Notes under the pieces: generated by a model | The model's database searches: none | What the model saw: only the letters and a program-made list of their open reading frames with translations | Told to the model about the DNA's origin: nothing | Translations under genes and position numbers: made by a program | Source of the DNA: a bacterium | Lineage (GTDB): Bacteria; Planctomycetota; B15-G4; JADJEK01 | Assembly (NCBI GenBank): GCA_030428825.1 | Contig: JAUIEL010000432.1 | Location: forward strand, 1 to 6,218 | Direction of reading: 5' to 3' | DNA: 6,218 bases | Shown here: in pieces, positions 1 to 5,477 of the stretch | How the letters are laid out: every line of letters begins with the position of its first letter | Position numbering within the stretch: the first letter of the stretch is position 1

Positions 1-822
1 GTCGGCGGTCACCGACGACGAGACCGGCGGCTCGAGGTCGAGGTCGTTCACGTCGAGGACGTCGCCGTCCGACAGGTGGAAGAGACGCGTCACCTCGCTC
101 CGCAGCTCCCGCACGTTCCCCGGCCACGCGTGCCGGCGGAGGACGTCGAGCAGCTCGCGCCGGACGACCTTGCGAGTGCCGTGACGCCGGTTCAGGTCGG
201 CGAGGAACGACGCGGTCAGGTCGGTCACGTCGTCCGGCCGCTCGCGGAGCGCGGGGATCCGGAGCGTCGCGCCGCGCAGTCGGTAGTAGAGGTCCTCGCG
301 GAACGCCCCGCTCCGGACCATCGCCGGGAGGTCGCGGTGCGTGGCGCAGACGATCCGCACGTCGACCGTCCGCTCGACGCTCGCCCCGACCGGACGGACG
401 CGCCCCTCCTCGAGGACGCGGAGGAGCTTCGCCTGCGCGGCCGGCGCGAGGTCGCCGATCTCGTCGAGCAGGAGCGTGCCGCCGTCCGCGCGGACGAACA
501 GCCCCGGCCGATCGCGCTCGGCGCCGGTGTACGCGCCGCGGACCGCGCCGAAGAACTCCGCCTCGAGCAGCGTCTCCGGGATCGCCGCCACGTTCTCCGA
601 CACGAACGCGCGCCCGGCCCGCGCTCCGACCGCGTGGAGGCGACGGGCGAGGACCTCCTTCCCCGTGCCGCTCTCGCCGGTGAGCAGCAGCGGCAGGTCG
701 GTCCGGGCCAGCCGATCCGCCTCGTCGAGCAGGGAGCGGACCGCCGGGCTCCGCCCCACGAAACGAGGGGCGTCGGACGGCGGACCGTCGAGCAGGCGCA
801 GACGCGCGGCCGAAACGCTCAT
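1..822 (-). CDS. Sigma-54-dependent transcriptional activator (AAA+ enhancer-binding protein), 3' end cut by window
   Basis: This gene encodes an NtrC-type activator that uses ATP hydrolysis to open promoters held by sigma-54 RNA polymerase. The 274 visible residues show the whole AAA+ module: Walker A GESGTGKE (49-56), sigma-54 contact loop GAYTGA (96-101), Walker B GGTLLLDEIGDL (114-125), sensor I VRIVCATHRDL (155-165), FREDLYYRL (174-182) with the arginine-finger region, and WPGNVREL (233-240). The frame stays open to base 1, so the expected C-terminal Fis-type HTH lies outside. Only about 20 residues precede the AAA+ domain, so there is no N-terminal receiver, GAF, PAS or FHA domain. ATG at 822 is chosen because GGGAGG sits 6 nt upstream; an in-frame ATG at 870 would add 16 residues but has a poor Shine-Dalgarno. 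The contact loop has Tyr for the usual Phe, a conservative and common variant. The gene is divergent from the ECF sigma gene. The family call is firm; targets and signal are unknown. Confidence 0.93.
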   Translation of the reverse strand, partial: MSVSAARLRLLDGPPSDAPRFVGRSPAVRSLLDEADRLARTDLPLLLTGESGTGKEVLARRLHAVGARAGRAFVSENVAAIPETLLEAEFFGAVRGAYTGAERDRPGLFVRADGGTLLLDEIGDLAPAAQAKLLRVLEEGRVRPVGASVERTVDVRIVCATHRDLPAMVRSGAFREDLYYRLRGATLRIPALRERPDDVTDLTASFLADLNRRHGTRKVVRRELLDVLRRHAWPGNVRELRSEVTRLFHLSDGDVLDVNDLDLEPPVSSSVTAD

Positions 823-828
823 GGCGAA

Positions 829-834
829 CCTCCC
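829..834 (-). promoter_or_regulatory. Ribosome binding site deciding the start of the sigma-54 activator
   Basis: GGGAGG on the minus strand lies 6 nt upstream of the ATG at 822. The alternative in-frame ATG at 870 has only a weak GGGACGG-like stretch before it, so this site favours the shorter protein that begins just ahead of the AAA+ domain. Confidence 0.6.
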
Positions 835-995
835 AGGGAGTCGACTCGAAAGCGGCTTCCGCTCGCTCATGCGCCGTCCCGCGGCGGAACCGGTCACGGA
901 GACCCCGTCGGAAGAGACGTCTGAACCGTGACTTGTGGCCTCCGCCCGGAAATCCCCCCCGAAACCGTCCGGGATCGAGATGGTTGCCGTCCGCG

Positions 996-1020
996 TCCCG
1001 GTCGGATCGCCGACCCGGGA
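996..1020. repeat. Imperfect inverted repeat (10-bp stem, 4-nt loop)
   Basis: TCCCGGTCGG (996-1005) pairs with the segment 1010-1020 around an ATCG loop, with one bulged base at 1016. The inner arms GGTCGG and CCGACC are perfect and the outer TCCC/GGGA extends the stem. It lies 97 bp upstream of the ECF sigma start. No T-run follows on either strand, so it does not look like an intrinsic terminator. A dyad operator for a dimeric regulator or a leader-RNA hairpin are the plausible roles, both inferred from position. Confidence 0.4.
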
Positions 1021-1116
1021 GGCCGGGTGTGGACGTTTCCCCAGGGGAGCGGCGCGGTACGCTCGTCGCTTCGGGCCGAAGGGCACCCCCCTCGGAAGCA
1101 GGTCCCACCCGACCCC

Positions 1117-1689
1117 ATGAACGAGCTGACCCGGATCCTGGAGAACGCGGAACGCGGCGACGAGGGCGCGAGCGAGCGCCTGGCGGCGCTCGTGTACGAC
1201 GAACTCCGCGAGATGGCCCGGCGCGAGATGCGCGGCGAGCGCCGGGACCACACCCTCCAGCCGACGGCGCTGGTGAACGAGGCGTACCTCCGCCTGCTCG
1301 GGGACGAGGGGACGTCGTTCGAGAACCGGGCGCACTTCTTCGGCGCGGCCGCGTCGGCGATCCGCCGCGTGCTGGTCGAGCACGCCCGCCGCCGCTCCCG
1401 CCTCAAGCGCGGGGGCGGGCGGGAGCGGATCGATCTCGACCTGGCGCTCGACGCCGCCGATCCGATTCGGGACGACCGCCTGCTCGCGCTCGACGAGGCG
1501 ATGGAGAGGCTCGCGTCGTTCGACGAGGCGAAGGCGCGCCTGGTCGAGCTGCGGTTCTTCGCCGGCATGACCGTCCCGGAGATCGCGAAGGCGCGGCGCG
1601 TCTCGGAGAGCACCGTCGCGCGCGAGTGGCGGCTCGCGCGGGCCTGGCTCCAAGGCGCTCTCGACGAGGAGCCGCCGGATGGACCCTGA
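1117..1689 (+). CDS. ECF-type RNA polymerase sigma factor (PF07638 / Sig-70_X6-like)
   Basis: This 190-aa alternative sigma factor should direct RNA polymerase to a dedicated promoter set. Region 2 spans about residues 20-92. It contains the family signature VYDELREMARREMRGERR, the HTLQPTALVNEAYLRL stretch (46-61) and RAHFFGAAASAIRRVLVEHARR (71-92). Region 4 spans about 125-182, with an HTH around 151-178 (MTVPEIAKARRVSESTVAREW). The length fits the family. The ATG at 1117 is preferred because the family normally begins about 20 residues before the VYDEL motif; the preceding ribosome site is weak. Upstream in-frame GTG codons would add a Pro/Arg-rich tail with no family resemblance. The stop overlaps the start of the downstream Ser/Thr kinase by 11 bp, so the two are almost certainly co-transcribed and translationally coupled. 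No anti-sigma gene is present. Sigma factors of this kind are often encoded next to such kinases, and in EcfP/PknT of Vibrio phosphorylation activates the sigma factor; a similar control here is inference. Confidence 0.93.
   Translation: MNELTRILENAERGDEGASERLAALVYDELREMARREMRGERRDHTLQPTALVNEAYLRLLGDEGTSFENRAHFFGAAASAIRRVLVEHARRRSRLKRGGGRERIDLDLALDAADPIRDDRLLALDEAMERLASFDEAKARLVELRFFAGMTVPEIAKARRVSESTVAREWRLARAWLQGALDEEPPDGP
1666..1671 (+). promoter_or_regulatory. Ribosome binding site of the kinase, inside the sigma gene
   Basis: GAGGAG lies 7 nt before the ATG at 1679, within the last codons of the ECF sigma gene. It fixes the kinase start and, with the 11-bp overlap, supports translational coupling. 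Confidence 0.6.
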
Positions 1690-3970
1690 CCGCTGGAAGC
1701 GCGTCGAGGCGCTCTTCCAGACGGCGATCGACCTGGACGGCGCCGAGCGGGAGGCGGCCCTCGACGCGGGGTGCGGCGACGACGAGGCGCTCCGCCGGGC
1801 CGTCGAGCGGCTCCTGTTCGACGAGGAGCGGTCGCGCGACCTCGTGACGCGGCTCGGGGTGATGGCGGCGGACGCCGAGGCGACCGAGGACCATCTCGTC
1901 GGCCGGCGCGTCGGGCGGTACCGCCTCGAGGAGCGCCTGGCCGCCGGCGGCATGGGGCTCGTCTACCGCGCGCGCCGCGACGACGGCGTGTTCGAGCAGC
2001 AGGTCGCCGTGAAGCTGATCCGGGCGGAGACGGCGACGCCCGCGATGCGCGAGCGGTTCGAGTTCGAGCGCCGGGCGCTCGGCGCGCTGCAGCACCCGAA
2101 CATCGCGAAGCTGTTCGACGGCGGGACGACCGAGGAGGGGACGCCGTACCTCGTGATGGAGCTGATCCACGGCTCACCCATCGACACCTGGTGCGAGGAG
2201 CACCGGCTCCCCCTGCGCGAGCGGCTGCGCCTCTTCGTCCGGGTCTGCCGCGCCGTCCACTTCGCGCACCAGAGCCTCGTGCTGCATCGGGACCTGAAGC
2301 CCGGGAACGTGATGATCGATCGCGACGGGACGCCGAAGCTCCTCGACTTCGGCATCGCCCGCCTGCTCGACGACGCGGACGAGATCGCGCGCGCGCGGAC
2401 GGTCACGGTGGCGCGCGTGCTGACGCCGGAGTACGCGAGCCCCGAGCAGCTCCGCGGGGAGTCGTTGACGACCGCCAGCGACGTCTACTCGCTGGGGATC
2501 GTGCTGTACGGACTCGTCACCGGCCAGATGCCGTTCCGAAGCGACAGCCGGAGCGCCGCCGAGTGGGAGCGGCTGGTCACCGAACGGGAGCCGACCCGAC
2601 CGAGCACGGCGCTCGCCGCGCGCGCCCGGGCGGACGACACGGCGGGCGAACGGTTCGCGGCGGCGTGCGGCTCGACCCTCGGCCGGCTCAGCCGCGAGCT
2701 GCGCGGCGACCTCGACCGGATCGTCCTCGTGGCCCTCCGGAAGGAGCCGGCGCGGCGGTACGCGTCCGCGGAGCAGCTCGCGCAGGACGTCGAGCGGTTC
2801 CTCGACGGGCTCCCCGTCTCCGCGCGGGACGACTCGCTGTCGTACCGGGCGGTCAAGTTCGTGGGGCGCAACCGGATCGCGGTCGCGGCCGGCCTGTTCG
2901 TCTTCCTCTCCCTGGTCGCGGGGATCGCCTCGACGTGGCGCATGTCGCTGGTCGCGCGCGAGGAGGCGGTCCACGCGGAGGTCGAGGCGACCTCGTTCCA
3001 GCGGATCGCCGAGTTCCTGCTCGACGCGTTCCTCGTGACCGGCACGATCTCCGGCGACGAGGAGCGGCGACGGGCGCGGGAGACGATCGACCGTCAGGCG
3101 GCGCGCGTGCGGAGACAGTTCGCCGGCTCGGACCACCTGCGGGCGAACCTGCTCGACGCGCTCGGCGGGGTCTGCCTCCGACTCGCCCTCCCCGCCGACG
3201 CGGAGACCCTGATCGAGGAGGCGCACGAGATCCGCCGTCGGGAGTTCGGCGACCGGAGCCTGGAGGTGGCGCTCAGCCTCTCCAGCCTCGGCCGGCTGCG
3301 CTACCAGCAGCGCGACTTCGACGCCGCGGAGGAGGTCCTCACGCGGGCCCTCGACCTGCACCGGGCGCTCCCGCGCGGCGTCCACACGGACGTCGCCACC
3401 GTCGCGAACGACCTCGCGTGCGTGCTGCGATCGAAGGGGGAGTCGGAGCGGGCCGAGGTCCTCCACCGCGAGGCGCTCGCCCGGCGGCTCGTCGAACAGG
3501 GGGAGGAGAGCCTGAAGGTCGCGGAGAGCCTGAACAACCTCGCGTACGTCCTGAGCGACCGCCACCGGTACGACGAGGCGGTCTCGATGCTGCGGCGGGC
3601 GGTCGCCGCGCGGGAGGCGATGCTCGGCCCCGATCACGCGCTCTCGCTGCAGACCCGACACAACCTCGCGATCACGCTCTCGTACCTCGGCGCGACCGAC
3701 GAAGTCGAACGGGAACTGCGGGCGGTGATCGACGGCTATCGGAACCTGCGCGGCGCCGGCGCGGAGGGGCTCGCCCGGACCATGACGAGCCTCGCCTCGT
3801 TCTACCTCGTGACGGACCGGCTCGACGAGGCGCGGGCGACGATCGACGAAGCGCTCCGGCTGGAGGTGGAACGGCTCGGCGAGGACCATCCGGCGCTCGC
3901 CAAGCTCCGCGAGCGACGCCGGATGATCGTCGACCGATCCGCCGCGGTCAGCGAGGATCCGGAGGACTGA
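1679..3970 (+). CDS. Transmembrane serine/threonine protein kinase with C-terminal TPR repeats
   Basis: This is a 763-aa Hanks-type (PknB-like) kinase. Residues 1-70 form the short helical N-terminal extension (RWKRVEALFQTAIDL) common in acidobacterial-type kinases. The kinase domain runs from about 80 to 375. It has a glycine loop LAAGGMGLVY (87-96), catalytic Lys112 in VAVK, a likely helix-C Glu130, HRDLKPGN (203-210) with catalytic Asp205, DFG (223-225) and TPEYASPEQ (249-257). All phosphotransfer residues are present, so it should be active. The first glycine of the loop is Ala88. A single hydrophobic segment (about 400-418) follows a basic stretch (KFVGRNR), which predicts the kinase inside and the rest outside the membrane. 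Residues about 485-735 hold roughly six TPR-like units, for example SLNNLAYVLSDRHRYDEA, which may sense a ligand or partner. It is coupled to the ECF sigma gene upstream (11-bp overlap) and its 3' end overlaps the convergent receiver-like gene by 23 bp. The sigma factor is the obvious candidate substrate, by inference. Confidence 0.95.
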   Translation: MDPDRWKRVEALFQTAIDLDGAEREAALDAGCGDDEALRRAVERLLFDEERSRDLVTRLGVMAADAEATEDHLVGRRVGRYRLEERLAAGGMGLVYRARRDDGVFEQQVAVKLIRAETATPAMRERFEFERRALGALQHPNIAKLFDGGTTEEGTPYLVMELIHGSPIDTWCEEHRLPLRERLRLFVRVCRAVHFAHQSLVLHRDLKPGNVMIDRDGTPKLLDFGIARLLDDADEIARARTVTVARVLTPEYASPEQLRGESLTTASDVYSLGIVLYGLVTGQMPFRSDSRSAAEWERLVTEREPTRPSTALAARARADDTAGERFAAACGSTLGRLSRELRGDLDRIVLVALRKEPARRYASAEQLAQDVERFLDGLPVSARDDSLSYRAVKFVGRNRIAVAAGLFVFLSLVAGIASTWRMSLVAREEAVHAEVEATSFQRIAEFLLDAFLVTGTISGDEERRRARETIDRQAARVRRQFAGSDHLRANLLDALGGVCLRLALPADAETLIEEAHEIRRREFGDRSLEVALSLSSLGRLRYQQRDFDAAEEVLTRALDLHRALPRGVHTDVATVANDLACVLRSKGESERAEVLHREALARRLVEQGEESLKVAESLNNLAYVLSDRHRYDEAVSMLRRAVAAREAMLGPDHALSLQTRHNLAITLSYLGATDEVERELRAVIDGYRNLRGAGAEGLARTMTSLASFYLVTDRLDEARATIDEALRLEVERLGEDHPALAKLRERRRMIVDRSAAVSEDPED

Positions 3971-4466
3971 AGCGCGCCTCGACGGCGGCGCGCGCGACCG
4001 GCGCGACCGGACCGACCGGGGAGTAGGCCGGCCGACGTCCCGCGCCGACCGCCGCTTCGAGCGCCTCCACCACGGCGGACTCGACCTCCGCCACGGACCC
4101 CTCGGCCCGGACCACGAACGCGCCGGACGGCAGCCCCTCGGTCGGAGTCCGCACCGCCTCGGCGACGAGCAGGAGGAGCGGCGCGCCGAAGCGCACGACG
4201 TCGAGGGCGTCGAACGGCGTCGGTGGCGCGCTCGCCCCCGCCGACGCGACGACGGCGGCGACGTCCCGCCCGATCGCCTCGCGGGCGACCACCGCGCCCG
4301 TGCGGCCGGCGACGATGCGATACCCCGCGCTCAGCAGCCGGAGCGCGATCTGCTCGCGCACGTCCGTCCGCTCCTCGACCAGCAGCACCGTGCCGCGGCC
4401 CGTGTCGAGCATCGACCCCAGAACCAGGGCCCTCTCCTCCGACTTCGACGAGGTTCGGTCGCTCAC
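3948..4466 (-). CDS. Stand-alone receiver-like protein lacking the phosphorylation site (pseudo-receiver)
   Basis: This 172-aa protein looks like a degenerate response-regulator receiver domain. Residues 26-60 (TVLLVEERTDVREQIALRLL, then SAGYRIVAGRTG) match the first strand, acidic pocket and first helix of CheY-like domains, with Glu31-Glu32 in place of the usual Asp pair. The strand that should end in the phospho-acceptor Asp reads RDVAAVVASAG (67-77), with Val or Ala there. The Thr/Ser strand is PLLLLVAEA (97-103 region), with Val101 instead of Thr. The conserved Lys-Pro is absent from GAFVVRAEGS (115-124). Residues 142-172 form a short Pro/Val-rich tail with no known domain. The GTG start at 4466 is chosen for GGGAG 7 nt upstream; an ATG at 4412 would remove the poorly conserved first 18 residues but its Shine-Dalgarno is too far away. 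Codons further upstream encode no receiver-like sequence. It converges on the kinase gene with a 23-bp overlap and diverges from the LOG gene. It may act as a phosphorylation-independent protein-binding module; this is inference. No output domain is present. Confidence 0.72.
   Translation of the reverse strand: MSDRTSSKSEERALVLGSMLDTGRGTVLLVEERTDVREQIALRLLSAGYRIVAGRTGAVVAREAIGRDVAAVVASAGASAPPTPFDALDVVRFGAPLLLLVAEAVRTPTEGLPSGAFVVRAEGSVAEVESAVVEALEAAVGAGRRPAYSPVGPVAPVARAAVEARFSPPDPR
3972..3993. terminator. GC hairpin just after the kinase stop (possible weak terminator)
   Basis: GCGCGCC (3972-3978) pairs perfectly with GGCGCGC (3987-3993) around an 8-nt loop, starting 2 nt after the kinase stop. 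It lies inside the 3' coding end of the convergent gene. No T-run follows, so it is not a classical intrinsic terminator; alternating GC composition could produce it by chance. Confidence 0.2.
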
Positions 4467-4473
4467 GGCGCCT

Positions 4474-4478
4474 CTCCC
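4474..4478 (-). promoter_or_regulatory. Ribosome binding site deciding the GTG start of the receiver-like gene
   Basis: GGGAG on the minus strand (within CGGGAGAGG, 4471-4479) stands 7 nt upstream of GTG 4466. The competing ATG at 4412 has a GGAGGAGAGG stretch about 18 nt away, outside normal spacing. Confidence 0.5.
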
Positions 4479-4666
4479 GACTGGGCAGTGAACCGGGCAA
4501 GGTTCGACGGTGGGTATCGGCTCCGGGATCCCTCCGAATCCAGCCGGACCCGAACGAGCGAGGCGGGATGCGACGTCCGGAGTCGCAACGATGGGACATC
4601 CGTCGGTCTCGGGCGGACGGGAGGACGCACCGGAGGTCCGCCGCCAAGGGGCCGCCTCAGCCCCGC

Positions 4667-4693
4667 ATGACTTCTTCCCCGGGCTGCTACGCT
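4667..4693 (+). promoter_or_regulatory. Possible sigma-70-type promoter of the LOG gene
   Basis: ATGACT (4667-4672, 4 of 6 matches to TTGACA) and TACGCT (4688-4693, keeping the key TA...T of TATAAT) are 15 bp apart. They would start transcription near 4700, giving a leader of under 20 nt that contains the GGAGGA ribosome site. The spacing is short of the ideal 17 bp, and no other promoter in the region is better placed. Confidence 0.3.
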
Positions 4694-4717
4694 GGGCGCC
4701 CGATCCGGAGGATCCGC

Positions 4718-5476
4718 ATGAACGAGACCCCGCGCGACTGGGGGAAGGCGTCACCGCACCCCGAAGAGCAGAGCTTCCTGGAGGGGCCGAAGCGACGGCT
4801 CACCGAGTTCCTGCGCGCCTGTCGCATCTTCGGAGAGTTCATCCGCGGCTTCCGGGCGCTGCACTTCCAGCCCCCCTGCGTGACGGTCTTCGGCTCGGCC
4901 CGGACGGAGGAGACCGACCCGCACTACCTCCTCGCCCGCGAGATGGGCCGGCGGATCGCGCAGGTCGGGTTCACCGTGATGACCGGCGGCGGGCCCGGGA
5001 TCATGGAAGCGGCGAACCGCGGCGCGAAGGACGTCGGCGGGCGTTCGATCGGATGCAACATCGAGCTGCCGCACGAACAGCTCCCGAACCCGTACCTCGA
5101 CCGGTGGGTCGACTTCCGGTACTTCTTCGTGCGGAAGGTGATGCTGGTGAAGTACAGCTACGCCTTCGTCATCCTCCCCGGCGGGTTCGGGACGATGGAC
5201 GAGATCTTCGAGACGCTGACGCTCGTGCAATGCAGGAAGATCCGGGACTTCCCCGTCGTCCTCATGGGGACCGACTACTGGCAGCCGCTCGTCGCCTTCC
5301 TGCGCGACAAGATGGAGGCGGAGGGGAAGATCAGCGCGGGGGACATCGACCTGATGACCGTGACCGACGACCCGGACGAGGCGATGCACTGCATCACCGA
5401 GTGCGCGAAGCACCGATTCGGACTGCAGCTCGAGCCGCTGAAGAAGCCGAACATCCTGCTGGGCGAGAAGGCGTGA
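4718..5476 (+). CDS. LOG/TIGR00730-family Rossmann-fold protein (nucleoside 5'-monophosphate phosphoribohydrolase-like)
   Basis: This 252-aa cytoplasmic protein belongs to the LOG (lysine decarboxylase-like, PF03641/LDcluster) family. Characterised members hydrolyse nucleoside 5'-monophosphates to free base plus ribose 5-phosphate, including cytokinin ribotides; there is no true lysine decarboxylase activity. Visible motifs are the CVTVFGSAR strand (54-62), the nucleotide-binding TGGGPGIMEAANRGA (89-103), FFVRK (136-140) and the hallmark PGGFGTMDE (154-162) with the active-site Glu162. The conserved N-terminal part FLEGPKRRLTEF and FGEFIRGFRALHF (20-50) marks the longer bacterial subgroup, so the length is normal. 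The ATG at 4718 has GGAGG 6 nt upstream. Its stop is followed after one base by the carbamate kinase start, implying one transcript. The exact substrate (purine, pyrimidine or cytokinin nucleotide) cannot be read from the sequence. Confidence 0.93.
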   Translation: MNETPRDWGKASPHPEEQSFLEGPKRRLTEFLRACRIFGEFIRGFRALHFQPPCVTVFGSARTEETDPHYLLAREMGRRIAQVGFTVMTGGGPGIMEAANRGAKDVGGRSIGCNIELPHEQLPNPYLDRWVDFRYFFVRKVMLVKYSYAFVILPGGFGTMDEIFETLTLVQCRKIRDFPVVLMGTDYWQPLVAFLRDKMEAEGKISAGDIDLMTVTDDPDEAMHCITECAKHRFGLQLEPLKKPNILLGEKA

Positions 5477-5477
5477 C

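Larger units (their letters stand above)
823..1116. promoter_or_regulatory. Divergent intergenic region between the sigma-54 activator and the ECF sigma-kinase operon
   Basis: These 294 bp separate two divergent starts (822 leftward, 1117 rightward), so promoters for both genes should lie here or just inside it. I see no convincing -35/-10 pair and no clear sigma-54 -24/-12 element. Two symmetric elements stand out: the 8-bp perfect palindrome AGACGTCT (915-922) and a strong imperfect hairpin (996-1020). Either could be an operator, but that is inference. Frames open across this stretch look like spill-over of GC-rich composition and carry no recognisable domain. Confidence 0.5.
4467..4717. 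promoter_or_regulatory. Divergent intergenic region between the receiver-like gene and the LOG-carbamate kinase unit
   Basis: These 251 bp lie between divergent starts and hold no convincing gene; short frames across it are Arg/Gly/Pro-rich without domain character. A possible promoter for the LOG gene lies at 4667-4693. Short inverted repeats are present: TGCGAC/GTCGCA (4569-4574 and 4582-4587, 7-nt spacer) and GGGGC/GCCCC (4648-4652 and 4660-4664). Both are short enough to occur by chance at this GC content. Confidence 0.45.

Noticed and set aside
1030..1063. Possible promoter TGGACG (1030-1035) with TACGCT (1058-1063) before the ECF sigma gene
   Set aside because: The spacer is 22 bp, too long, and the hexamer seen at 17 bp spacing (GTTTCC) matches the consensus poorly.
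928..1116. Upstream extension of the ECF sigma frame to a GTG at 928
   Set aside because: The extra 63 residues are Pro/Arg/Gly-rich with no family resemblance, and the sigma family normally begins close to the ATG at 1117.
3996..4020. GACCG-rich short repeats near the end of the receiver-like gene
   Set aside because: They are explained by Pro-Val-rich codons in the C-terminal tail (SPVGPVAPVA) rather than an independent repeat element.
894..4026. Long open frames on both strands across the sigma and kinase genes
   Set aside because: They are Arg/Pro/Ala-rich shadows of the real genes, with no domains; the sigma and kinase frames hold all recognisable motifs.
4569..4587. Inverted repeat TGCGAC/GTCGCA with 7-nt spacer as a specific operator
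   Set aside because: Six-base arms in a 251-bp GC-rich spacer are expected by chance fairly often; it is kept only as a note on the intergenic region.
4488..4670. Small plus-strand frame of 60 codons in the divergent spacer
   Set aside because: The composition is Arg/Gly/Ser/Pro-rich with no ribosome site or recognisable motif, as expected of chance open frames at this GC content.
4223..4717. Extension of the LOG frame leftward through the receiver-like gene
   Set aside because: The upstream residues are Arg/Pro-rich antisense of the receiver-like gene; ATG 4718 has a strong Shine-Dalgarno and matches the family N-terminus.
4467..4754. Extension of the receiver-like gene to an ATG at 4754
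   Set aside because: It would overlap the LOG start on the opposite strand and adds low-complexity Ser/Pro/Arg sequence; GTG 4466 has a good ribosome site and directly precedes the receiver fold.
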